This document shows, piece after piece, positions 1 to 7,581 of a stretch of DNA of 64,000 nucleotides. The stretch is from Verrucomicrobiota bacterium (GTDB lineage Bacteria > Verrucomicrobiota > Verrucomicrobiia > Opitutales > Opitutaceae), in assembly GCA_023399155.1 (NCBI GenBank), contig JAEWQP010000031.1, positions 1-64,000 of the forward strand, in the 5' to 3' direction. The notes beneath the pieces were generated by a model. That model was not told where the DNA came from. It searched no databases and worked only from the letters and a program-made list of their open reading frames with translations. The first letter of the stretch is position 1. Each line of letters opens with the position of its first letter. A program made the translations under genes and the position numbers.

Positions 1-93
1 CACCGCGCCTGTCAGGCTCTCAAACGAATCCGGCGAAAACGCCGACGTCCCCAACTCATCGCTGCCTTCTTCGCCCAAGCCGAACTGTTTTGA
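1..93 (+). CDS. Possible C-terminal tail of an unrecognised gene cut by the window edge
   Basis: Frame 1 is open from the first base to a TGA at 91-93, giving 30 residues rich in arginine and lysine and ending in a hydrophobic stretch (AAFFAQAELF). A 30-codon open frame is weak evidence in this DNA, and I do not recognise the family. The strand agrees with the genes that follow. It may equally be chance. Confidence 0.25.
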   Translation, partial: HRACQALKRIRRKRRRPQLIAAFFAQAELF

Positions 94-319
94 ATCAATC
101 GTCACTTCTATGGGTAAGTGTCAATAGTAGCCGCTTGGCTGCTGGCAATGGCGGTGAGATTTCGCATCATTCGTGCAATCGACATCGTAGTAGGGCAGGG
201 GAAACGCTTATCTTGAGCCATTGTCGTGTCGACCTTGAAGCAAGAAGCTGGGGAGATCAATCGCGTGACGGTTCATTTTCTCTTGAACTCCGGCGGCTTC
301 GATCTGATAGCAGGGGGTA
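94..319. other. Leader region upstream of the polysaccharide locus
   Basis: I find no convincing gene here. It separates the window-edge frame from the regulator that starts at 320 and presumably carries that gene's promoter, but I cannot point to clear -35/-10 boxes. A G-rich stretch at 312-317 sits just before the TTG start. Confidence 0.4.
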
Positions 320-886
320 TTGTCGAAGGGTCTCCACGTTTCGCTTCAGTCCAGAACCTGCCACAATCCCCTCTTCGAGGATGAATGTGTGGAGCTGTTC
401 TCGTCCTTGGCGTCCGCGCTGGCTGTTCCCCGGTCCATCGGGCAGATTTACGGTATTCTCTATGCCTCGCCCCGACCGCTGGGTTTTTCGGACATCGTTG
501 CACGATTGGATATCAGCAAGGGTTCTGTAAGCCAGGGCTTGACCTTACTTAAGGCGCTCGGCGCGATTAATCAGGTTGAACCCAAGGAGCGGGCGGAGGA
601 CGCTGCGGATCCTTCAACGGGCAGTGGACCGCGACAAGTTCGAGTCATTTATGAGCCGGAGTTGAGCCTGCGAAGGCTCGTGAGCGGCATCTTGAGCGAG
701 CGGATCGCTCCACTGGCAGAGGACGGAGCGGATCGCCTCTCGCGTTTGCGTGATCTGGCAAGGCAGGGCAACGGTGCGGGCCGCGAGTTCTATGTGAGCC
801 GGGCGACGCAACTGAACGGGTGGCGGAAACGGCTGAAGATCGTCCTGCCCGTGATCGTCGCGCTTCTTGGATCGGGAAAGCCATGA
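320..886 (+). CDS. GbsR/MarR-like winged-helix transcriptional regulator
   Basis: A 188-residue DNA-binding protein. Residues about 22-95 read as a winged helix of the GbsR/MarR type, with the pattern PRSIGQIYGILYASPRPL, then a helix ending in ISKGSVSQGLTLLKALG, the usual 'S+G.VS..L..L' recognition helix of GbsR relatives. The C-terminus has an effector/dimer helix and a short hydrophobic end. The start is TTG at 320: an in-frame stop lies at 308-310, and no ATG precedes the domain. It lies first in the plus-strand polysaccharide run, and its stop overlaps the next small ORF as ATGA, so it probably controls this locus. The target is inferred; the fold assignment is fairly secure. Confidence 0.7.
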   Translation: MSKGLHVSLQSRTCHNPLFEDECVELFSSLASALAVPRSIGQIYGILYASPRPLGFSDIVARLDISKGSVSQGLTLLKALGAINQVEPKERAEDAADPSTGSGPRQVRVIYEPELSLRRLVSGILSERIAPLAEDGADRLSRLRDLARQGNGAGREFYVSRATQLNGWRKRLKIVLPVIVALLGSGKP

Positions 887-1023
887 ACGCAACAGCGACA
901 GGTGTCTCCGCTGACGTGACGGTGCGCTCGGCAGGTTCGCTATCTGCGGATGTAACAGTCGCGCAACTGGGTGGCGGCCGATCCCGCCAGTGGATCACCA
1001 CGAAGCTGCTGAACTGCATTTAG
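883..1023 (+). CDS. 46-residue small protein coupled to the regulator, with internal SADVTV repeat
   Basis: The ORF starts at an ATG that overlaps the regulator stop (ATGA at 883-886), which suggests translational coupling, and ends at TAG 1021-1023. It contains the hexapeptide SADVTV twice (residues 9-14 and 21-26). The two copies (907-924 and 943-960) differ at the third position of all six codons, yet every change is synonymous. That pattern is expected for a translated repeat under protein-level selection and is unlikely for noncoding DNA. There is no membrane segment or signal peptide, and I do not recognise the family. It could be a regulator partner or a repeat-containing peptide. Confidence 0.5.
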   Translation: MNATATGVSADVTVRSAGSLSADVTVAQLGGGRSRQWITTKLLNCI

Positions 1024-1131
1024 CGCAAAATGACGAGTGCAAGCTGTTACCGTCAGTATGCAATTTTTTCGGGTACCTCTCGAGAGTGGCTTCTTCAGCA
1101 GCGTGCTACACGTCGAGTTCTGTTTTTGAGT

Positions 1132-2493
1132 ATGGCAGACGAAGGAAAACAGCCGGATCGAGCCCGTGGCTCCATGGGTGGGGTATCTTCGCCGCATCGC
1201 GACAGCGATCCGGGTCTGCAGCACAAACGTATTGCGTTGGGGGTTATATGGGTCGGACTTTTTGTCGGGCTAGGGAAACTCGCAGGGGCGGGGAAAGAAA
1301 TGGCGGTTGCTTGGCGGTATGGCGTCGGACCTACCATTGATGCTTACGTCTTCTTGTTGGCTCTGGTAGGATTTCCGACGGCTGTCTGGATCGGAGTATT
1401 AACCTCCGTGGTGGTCCCACTCCGCATTGAGTATCGACAGCAAAGAGAGAGCGAATGGAGGCTCTTTCGGGCAGAACTCCTCTTTGTTGCGCTCGTTCTC
1501 GCAGGAGGAACTCTTCTTCTGGGTGCACTCGGATTGTCTAGCCTATTGCATAGTGGACTTAGCGGGCTGGCGCCAGATGCCGCGAGCGCCGCGTGCTCGA
1601 TGATCCCGGCAATCGTTTGGTTGTTACCGTTGGGAGTGTTCGTGGGTCTCTTTTCTGTATGGACGCTGGCCTGCGGCAGACATCGGAACACGTTGCTTGA
1701 ATCTGTCCCAGCACTTGCGATCCTTATTGCCATGCTTGTGGTCGAACGTGGCGACGCTCTTCCGCTTGTGTGGGGAACGGTCGCTGGCTATGGGGCACAG
1801 CTCGTGCTTCTGTTGTTCTACCTCATCCGGGAGCAGGAAGTTTCGTGGCCTCGCATTAGCTTTCGATCGTGTGCTTGGCCACGGTTTTCTCGCGGCATCT
1901 TGCTCGTTTCGGCAGGGCAACTACTCCTGGGGCTTACGGTCGTCGTCGACCAATTCTTTGCCGCAAGTATCGGTACTGGGGCGATATCGAGAATTGGATT
2001 CTCGAGCCGGATCGTTGCACTTGTGCTCGGGGTCGGGGCTGTTGCAGCCAATCGCGCGACGCTCCCGGTGTTTTCCGAAGCGGTGGCCAGAGGAGATTCA
2101 ATCAAGGCTATCGCAAAACGATGGACGATCGCAATGTTTGTTCTGGGAATCGTCGTGTCGCTGGCGATTGCGATTGGCTCCGATTCACTCGTCAGGATCA
2201 TCTATCTGCGTGGTGAGTTTACTTCAAGTGAAGCGCTCCAGGTTGCTTCGATACTGCGCGCTTTCCTCTGGCAGGTGCCGTTCTACTTTGCGGGCCTCGT
2301 TATGACTTCGGCGCTCTCAAGTTACACGCACTACGGCGTGATGCTCGTCACTGGAATGGTCGGCATCGCACTAAAGCCTGCCCTGAACTGGGTCTTCATT
2401 CCGGCATTCGGAGCAGAGGGGATTGCCTACAGCTCGGCTTTCGTTTATTTGGCTACGTCGTCGTACATGTTCTGGAGACTTAACATGAAATGA
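1132..2493 (+). CDS. MurJ/MviN-family polysaccharide-lipid flippase (Wzx-like)
   Basis: A 453-residue polytopic membrane protein of the MOP superfamily, MVF/MurJ branch. About 13-14 hydrophobic segments run from residue 32 to the end. The first carries the family-like pattern VAWRYGVGPTIDAYVF, comparable to the 'A..FG.s...DAf' of MurJ. It likely moves undecaprenyl-linked repeat units across the inner membrane. I chose the ATG at 1132 rather than the upstream ATG at 1030, since the extra 34 residues are unlike a MurJ N-terminus. Being first among the assembly genes, with a polymerase next, it probably serves as Wzx for this glycan rather than as the general lipid II flippase. That role is inferred from context. 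Confidence 0.8.
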   Translation: MADEGKQPDRARGSMGGVSSPHRDSDPGLQHKRIALGVIWVGLFVGLGKLAGAGKEMAVAWRYGVGPTIDAYVFLLALVGFPTAVWIGVLTSVVVPLRIEYRQQRESEWRLFRAELLFVALVLAGGTLLLGALGLSSLLHSGLSGLAPDAASAACSMIPAIVWLLPLGVFVGLFSVWTLACGRHRNTLLESVPALAILIAMLVVERGDALPLVWGTVAGYGAQLVLLLFYLIREQEVSWPRISFRSCAWPRFSRGILLVSAGQLLLGLTVVVDQFFAASIGTGAISRIGFSSRIVALVLGVGAVAANRATLPVFSEAVARGDSIKAIAKRWTIAMFVLGIVVSLAIAIGSDSLVRIIYLRGEFTSSEALQVASILRAFLWQVPFYFAGLVMTSALSSYTHYGVMLVTGMVGIALKPALNWVFIPAFGAEGIAYSSAFVYLATSSYMFWRLNMK

Positions 2494-2690
2494 AACGCGT
2501 TGAAACGCCGGCATGGAGCCGTGAGGACTGGCTAAGTTGCTGCAATGCCAAGACGGAACCCACACGTGTGTCAGAATCGCTTTCGTTCATCGGGGAACCC
2601 ATTGGAGTTCTGTCTTCGACCAAACCCTCTTCTTCGTATATTCAGTGCGGTGCTCGAAAATCGAATGAAAGATTCGATACACTGGGGTGA
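2490..2690 (+). CDS. Hypothetical 66-residue ORF between flippase and polymerase
   Basis: This frame begins at an ATG overlapping the flippase stop (ATGA at 2490-2493) and ends three bases before the polymerase ATG at 2694, so it fills the gap exactly. The product has three cysteines, no hydrophobic segment and no family I recognise. The junction geometry favours translation; the low-complexity composition does not. It may be a remnant of a longer gene or chance. Confidence 0.25.
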   Translation: MKRVETPAWSREDWLSCCNAKTEPTRVSESLSFIGEPIGVLSSTKPSSSYIQCGARKSNERFDTLG

Positions 2691-2693
2691 CCG

Positions 2694-4121
2694 ATGTCGT
2701 ACGGGTTTCTCATTGCGGCGGCGATCGTCGCCGTCTCTAGTCTGGGTATCTTCGTCATCGAGGCGGCGAGATCGCGTTTTCGGGCATTCGATACGTTCTC
2801 GGTGTTTCTGGTGATCTATTTACTCCAGGTCCTTGCTCCAAGCGGTGTCATCTTTCTCATCTTGGCGTTTCGGGGCATCGAAGGTGTCCAAGTCGGCAAC
2901 CCATTTTTCGACCGCGTGTATAATGCGGCAAGTGCCTCGGATGCGCTTATTATGGGTGCGTTCAGCACAATCTTCTTAGCGTTGGCTTTCATCGTATTTC
3001 GCGCCATGTGTGGAGCCTCAATGGCTCGCATCCGACCCGCGAAATTGACCTTGCGAATTGCTCCTTGGCGGTTGCGGGGGCTCGTAGCAATTGGCATCGC
3101 TCTGGACCTCGTGCTCGTCTTTTCGTTGTCGAGTGACGGGTCGATCATCGATGGATATAGAAATTTGATCCGGTTCAGAACATTGGCGCCCGAGATTGAA
3201 CGCACGGCGCTTACAGCCAATCTCTTTGCGCTTACGCAGACATTTCTATTGCTGGGCTTTCTGGGACTGTTTCTTCCGTCTCGTGGACGATTCCGTGGTC
3301 TCCGATTCCTCTTTTGGTGCGGTGTCGTAATCCTGCTTGGCCTCGCATGTGCCTCGCGACGCAGTATCTTGATTCCACCTATATTGTTCCTCTTTGCATG
3401 TCTATTGGCAGGACGTGTTGCCCGGGTATGGCACGTTGCATTGCTTGGCGCGATCGGTGGTGTAGTTATATTCGGGGGCAAACAGGCGCTCTCTCATATC
3501 GGCGGCCAGACCTCCACATTTATCGTGCCAGTGAGGTCTCCTGCCGAGAATATGCTTTATTTAGCATCGGATATCGGAATTTCTTCTGTGGAGTCGCTCG
3601 GAACAATTGCACTTGCGGAGATGCCTCCACGGGTAGGGGTCGACCATGCGCTTTCGATCGCGCGTCGCGTTCCGGAGGGAGCGCTGGGATTTGAGGATCC
3701 TTTCCCCGCCCGAATTGTCCGCTACACGACCGAAATCTTCGTCGATGCCGACGCAGCAGATGTTCCACCTGGGTTTATCGGAATGATGTGGCTGGATTTT
3801 CGGTGGTTTGGACCTGCTATCTACGGTGTAGCGTGTGGTCTGTTGCTAGGGCTGCTCGAGAGGGTGCGCCGCCTTTTTGTTATTGATTTGCAGGCATCTG
3901 CCATTTTCGCGGTTATCCTGTTTGTGGCGCTGTTGCCGATCAATACGGGTAGCTTGGATTACAGCTTTTCGGTGGATATCATAGCTCTCACGATTCTGTT
4001 GCCTTCGGTAATCTGCATTATCCGACTACGTTCTGAGACCGGCTCGATGGACGGGAGAGGACACGACTCTGGGCGGGACGGCGGTAGCGGAGTGACGCAT
4101 CCGCTGCGAGTGACTGAATAA
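2694..4121 (+). CDS. O-antigen/EPS polymerase-like membrane protein (Wzy-type)
   Basis: 475 residues with about 10-12 hydrophobic segments and a larger polar loop around residues 270-370, the usual layout of Wzy-like polymerases, which share little sequence. The run CASRRSILIPPILFLFACLL and the periplasmic loop with several conserved-looking Arg, Asp and Pro residues fit, but no diagnostic motif proves the call. It would polymerise undecaprenyl-PP repeat units at the periplasmic face. It follows the flippase and precedes four glycosyltransferases, which supports Wzx/Wzy-type assembly. Alternative: an unrelated multi-spanning protein of the same locus. Confidence 0.6.
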   Translation: MSYGFLIAAAIVAVSSLGIFVIEAARSRFRAFDTFSVFLVIYLLQVLAPSGVIFLILAFRGIEGVQVGNPFFDRVYNAASASDALIMGAFSTIFLALAFIVFRAMCGASMARIRPAKLTLRIAPWRLRGLVAIGIALDLVLVFSLSSDGSIIDGYRNLIRFRTLAPEIERTALTANLFALTQTFLLLGFLGLFLPSRGRFRGLRFLFWCGVVILLGLACASRRSILIPPILFLFACLLAGRVARVWHVALLGAIGGVVIFGGKQALSHIGGQTSTFIVPVRSPAENMLYLASDIGISSVESLGTIALAEMPPRVGVDHALSIARRVPEGALGFEDPFPARIVRYTTEIFVDADAADVPPGFIGMMWLDFRWFGPAIYGVACGLLLGLLERVRRLFVIDLQASAIFAVILFVALLPINTGSLDYSFSVDIIALTILLPSVICIIRLRSETGSMDGRGHDSGRDGGSGVTHPLRVTE

Positions 4122-4134
4122 GTAGCTGAAGAAC

Positions 4135-5295
4135 GTGAAAATCGCACTCTACGTCTATTCACTCGCCTGTGGAGGTGCCGAGCGTTTCGTTTCAGTGATG
4201 GCGAACTGGTGGGCGTCTCGCGGTTGGGATGTAGTCGTGGTTACTACGGCATCTGTTTCGGAAGACTTTTACGAGTTGGATCCAAGAGTCTCTCGTGTAG
4301 TGATTGGCGGTGCCAAGACGATGAAAGGAGCAGGCGGAGGACTTGCGGGAGCCGTCAGGCGCGTGTTGTTATTACGGCGATTCTTGAAAGACCAGAGACC
4401 GAATGCTGCTCTTGGGGTCATGAGTTCAGCGGGCGTCACGTTGGCTCTTGCGCGTTTGGGAATGTCCGAGATGATATGCATTGGCGCGGAGCGAAGCTAT
4501 CCGCCGCAGTTGCCTTTAACGTGGTGGTGGACGATCCTCCGGCGCTGGACATATGGTTCGCTTGACAGTGTCGTCGCGCTAACTGAGGCAGCCAAGGAGT
4601 GGCTTGTTGACTACACGCAGGCGAAACACGTGAGTGTTATTCCGAATTCCGTGGTTTGGCCGTTGGCGAGCCAACCACCGCGTCTAACGCCTTCGAAGTT
4701 CGTCAGCATGGAGACTCGCATGCTTCTCGCGGTGGGCCGGCTGTCGGAGGAGAAGAGGTTTGATCGGCTCATTCGCGTATTCCAGGCTCTGGCCGACCAG
4801 CACAAGAACTGGGTGCTCTGTATCATCGGAGATGGTTTCATGCTCGGGCGACTTCAGGCGCTGGTCGTTGAGTGCGGTCTGGTCGGGAGGGTTCACCTGC
4901 CGGGAAGGGTTGGAAATGTGGACGAATGGTACTGCGCTGCTGATCTTTATGTGCTCTGCTCTCGGTTCGAGGGTTTTCCGAACTCTTTGCTGGAGGCAAT
5001 GGCTTGCGGTGTGCCGCCAGTCAGCTTTGATTGCCTCACCGGACCGCGTGACATTATCACAGACGGCGTCGACGGCCGGCTCGTTGCTAATGGCAATTTT
5101 GACGCGCTGAAGGAATGCCTTAGCGAACTGATGGCGGACCAAACTCTTCGGACGCAATATGGCGGCCGGGCGGTCGAGGTTCGAGATCGCTTTTCCATCG
5201 AGACGATTGCCGCGAGCTGGGAGACCCTGATTTCCGACCTCGCTAGAACACCCGGTGATGATTACTCGGGCCGCGCTCCTTCCCATGAGGCCTGA
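4135..5295 (+). CDS. Glycosyltransferase family 4 protein (1)
   Basis: A 386-residue GT-B glycosyltransferase starting at GTG 4135. The N-terminal acceptor domain opens with a glycine-rich loop (SLACGGAERFV). The C-terminal donor domain shows LLAVGRLSEEKRFDRLI and the E-x7-E signature in SRFEGFPNSLLEAMACG. It probably adds one sugar to the lipid-linked repeat at the cytoplasmic face. It lies 13 bp after the polymerase, and its end overlaps the next GT4 gene, as expected for one operon. Donor and acceptor cannot be read from sequence. Confidence 0.85.
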   Translation: MKIALYVYSLACGGAERFVSVMANWWASRGWDVVVVTTASVSEDFYELDPRVSRVVIGGAKTMKGAGGGLAGAVRRVLLLRRFLKDQRPNAALGVMSSAGVTLALARLGMSEMICIGAERSYPPQLPLTWWWTILRRWTYGSLDSVVALTEAAKEWLVDYTQAKHVSVIPNSVVWPLASQPPRLTPSKFVSMETRMLLAVGRLSEEKRFDRLIRVFQALADQHKNWVLCIIGDGFMLGRLQALVVECGLVGRVHLPGRVGNVDEWYCAADLYVLCSRFEGFPNSLLEAMACGVPPVSFDCLTGPRDIITDGVDGRLVANGNFDALKECLSELMADQTLRTQYGGRAVEVRDRFSIETIAASWETLISDLARTPGDDYSGRAPSHEA

Positions 5296-6442
5296 GTTGG
5301 AGCCGCTGCGGCCGAGAATCTCTCTCATGCTTGTGGTGCCCAGTCTCAGAGGAGGTGGGGCAGAGCGAGTTATGAGCACTCTTGCGCGCTGCTTGAGCCG
5401 CGAGACCTTTCGTATAACTCTTGTGGTGGTTAGCATGCGTGGCGCTGTATTCCACAAGGAGCTGCCGAATGATATCGATCTTGTGGATTGTTCGTCGACC
5501 GGGGTGCTGCGGGCGATGCCCAGGATCGTCGCCTTGGTCTGGTCGAAACGACCAGATGTTATTCTCTCGACGCTCGGACATCTGAATCTCGCGATTGCCG
5601 CATTGCGATTCGTTCTTCCCCGTTCCATGTGTACGATAGCTCGCGAGACAAATATTATAGGTAGTAGCTTAGCAGGCAATCGGTGGCGGGCGGTCTGGAG
5701 CGTGTTATATCGTTTGCTTTACCCAATTCACGATGTCGTGATTTGCCAATCTTGGGAGATGCGAGAGGATCTCAAGCGGAACTTTTCAATCCCAGTTGAG
5801 AAGATGCGCGTTCTTTACAACCCTCTCGATACAGAAGTTATCCGTCAGTTGGCTCGGACTGAGAATGTATACACTAGCCGACCCAAAGGGCTTATCTCGA
5901 TCGTTGCAGTGGGCCGCCTGAGTTTCGAAAAGGGTTTTGATTTGCTCCTGAAAGCGATTCAGTTGCTCCCGCATATCAATCTCGAACTTTGCATTCTGGG
6001 TGCTGGTCCGCTGGAGAATGCACTTCGACAGCAATCTATTGAGTATGGGGTCGTCGATCGAGTGCGATTTCTGGGATTCAAGTCGAACCCTTACCCATGG
6101 ATAGCTGGAGCGGATGCCGTGATTTTTTCGTCGCGCTACGATTCCTTTCCGAACGTCGTGCTGGAAGCGTTGGCGTGTGGTACGCCTGTGATCGCGACGC
6201 CGGCGCGAGGTGGTGTTGGCGAGATACTGGCTGGAGTAGAAGGATGCGTCGTGGCTCAGGCGATTAGTGCCCGGTCATTGGCCTCAGCGATCCAGGGATG
6301 GATTGCCGGACCACGAGCACGAGTTTCTTTACAGTCCGTAGAGAGGTTCGGTCGAGACCGGATCGTAGCCGAATATGAATCGCTGTTGATTGAAGTTCAG
6401 GCTCGATGCCAAGCGACGAGAGGTGCGGAATGGCCAACTTAA
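5285..6442 (+). CDS. Glycosyltransferase family 4 protein (2)
   Basis: About 385 residues, GT-B fold. The N-terminal loop is VVPSLRGGGAERVMSTLARC; the donor domain has AVGRLSFEKGFDLLLKAI and the E-x7-E region SRYDSFPNVVLEALACG. I prefer the ATG at 5285, overlapping the previous gene by 11 bp, over the GTG at 5255, because the conserved beta strand begins only a few residues after it. It is a paralogue of its neighbours and likely adds a different sugar of the same repeat unit. Specificity is unknown. Confidence 0.83.
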   Translation: MRPELEPLRPRISLMLVVPSLRGGGAERVMSTLARCLSRETFRITLVVVSMRGAVFHKELPNDIDLVDCSSTGVLRAMPRIVALVWSKRPDVILSTLGHLNLAIAALRFVLPRSMCTIARETNIIGSSLAGNRWRAVWSVLYRLLYPIHDVVICQSWEMREDLKRNFSIPVEKMRVLYNPLDTEVIRQLARTENVYTSRPKGLISIVAVGRLSFEKGFDLLLKAIQLLPHINLELCILGAGPLENALRQQSIEYGVVDRVRFLGFKSNPYPWIAGADAVIFSSRYDSFPNVVLEALACGTPVIATPARGGVGEILAGVEGCVVAQAISARSLASAIQGWIAGPRARVSLQSVERFGRDRIVAEYESLLIEVQARCQATRGAEWPT

Positions 6443-7581
6443 CACTCATTATCACTGGGCTGGGCACGGGTGGTGCTGAAATGATGCTTCTGAAGGTTTT
6501 GGAACGCATCGACCGCAGGCGTTTTGCACCTCGTGTTATCTCTCTGCTGGACAAGGGCGAGATTGGCCCGCGAATAGAGGCACTTGGAATTGCTGTTGAT
6601 TCGGTCGGAATGCGACGGGGCAGCGCAAGCCTGTTGGGGTTTCTTAAGCTGCTCAACTTGGTGCGGAGGCAGCGGCCAGACATCGTACAAACCTGGATGT
6701 ACCATGCGGATTTGCTTGGCGGCCTTGCGGCACGTCTGGCTGGTGTGCGCGCAGTTGGATGGGGCGTGCACCACAGCAACCTGGATCCAAACCTCAACGC
6801 GAAGACGACGCTTTCCGTGGTCAAGATGTGCGCCCGGATCTCGAGATCTGTGCCGCGTCGGATATTGGCATGTTCCAAGAGGAGTGCGCATGTTCACGAG
6901 CTCGTGGGATACAGGGGTGATAAGATCGTCGTAATACCAAACGGATTTGACCTAACGCGTTTTCGGCCTGATCCGACAGCGTCTCCTTCTGTGCGAACTG
7001 AGTTGGGCTTGGACAACAGAGCCGACCTTGTTGGGCTGGTGGGACGCTACCATCCTCAAAAGAATATTGAGGGATTCATTGACGCTGCTGGACGTGTGCT
7101 GCAAGAGCGTGCAAACGTCGAGTTCCTGCTCGTGGGTAATGCGTTGGACAACGAGAACAGGCCGCTCGTAGCGGCAGTTTCGCGAACGAACCATCCCGAG
7201 AAGTTCCACTTGCTGGGGCGTCGCGACGATGTGCCCAGACTCATGGCCGCGCTAGACCTCGCCGTATCAAGTTCTCATGGCGAGGGCTTTCCAAACGTAA
7301 TTGGCGAGGCCATGGCCTGTGGCGTACCGTGTGTGGTAACCGACGTCGGGGATTGCGCAGAGATCGTGGGCGAAACGGGACTTGTGGTTCCTGCAGGAGA
7401 AATGGAAAGATTATCTCAAGCGGTTCTGAACCTCTTGGGTCTTCCTGAGCGAGAACGTAAGATGATGGGAAGGAGAGCTAGGGATCGGGTGCGTGTGAAC
7501 TTCGATATTGAATACGTAGTGCGGCGCTACGAGGACTTCTATATGTCACTCTTGGAGGCGGGCAGAAAATGTGTGGAATAG
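6430..7581 (+). CDS. Glycosyltransferase family 4 protein (3)
   Basis: 383 residues, GT-B fold. It starts at ATG 6430 (LTLIITGLGTGGAEMMLLKV), 13 bp inside the previous gene. The donor domain shows LVGRYHPQKNIEGFIDAAG and the signature SSHGEGFPNVIGEAMACGVP. It resembles GT4 proteins annotated in capsular and colanic-acid-like loci. It overlaps asnB by 13 bp, so the three GT4 genes and asnB are tightly packed and probably co-translated. Confidence 0.83.
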   Translation: MANLTLIITGLGTGGAEMMLLKVLERIDRRRFAPRVISLLDKGEIGPRIEALGIAVDSVGMRRGSASLLGFLKLLNLVRRQRPDIVQTWMYHADLLGGLAARLAGVRAVGWGVHHSNLDPNLNAKTTLSVVKMCARISRSVPRRILACSKRSAHVHELVGYRGDKIVVIPNGFDLTRFRPDPTASPSVRTELGLDNRADLVGLVGRYHPQKNIEGFIDAAGRVLQERANVEFLLVGNALDNENRPLVAAVSRTNHPEKFHLLGRRDDVPRLMAALDLAVSSSHGEGFPNVIGEAMACGVPCVVTDVGDCAEIVGETGLVVPAGEMERLSQAVLNLLGLPERERKMMGRRARDRVRVNFDIEYVVRRYEDFYMSLLEAGRKCVE

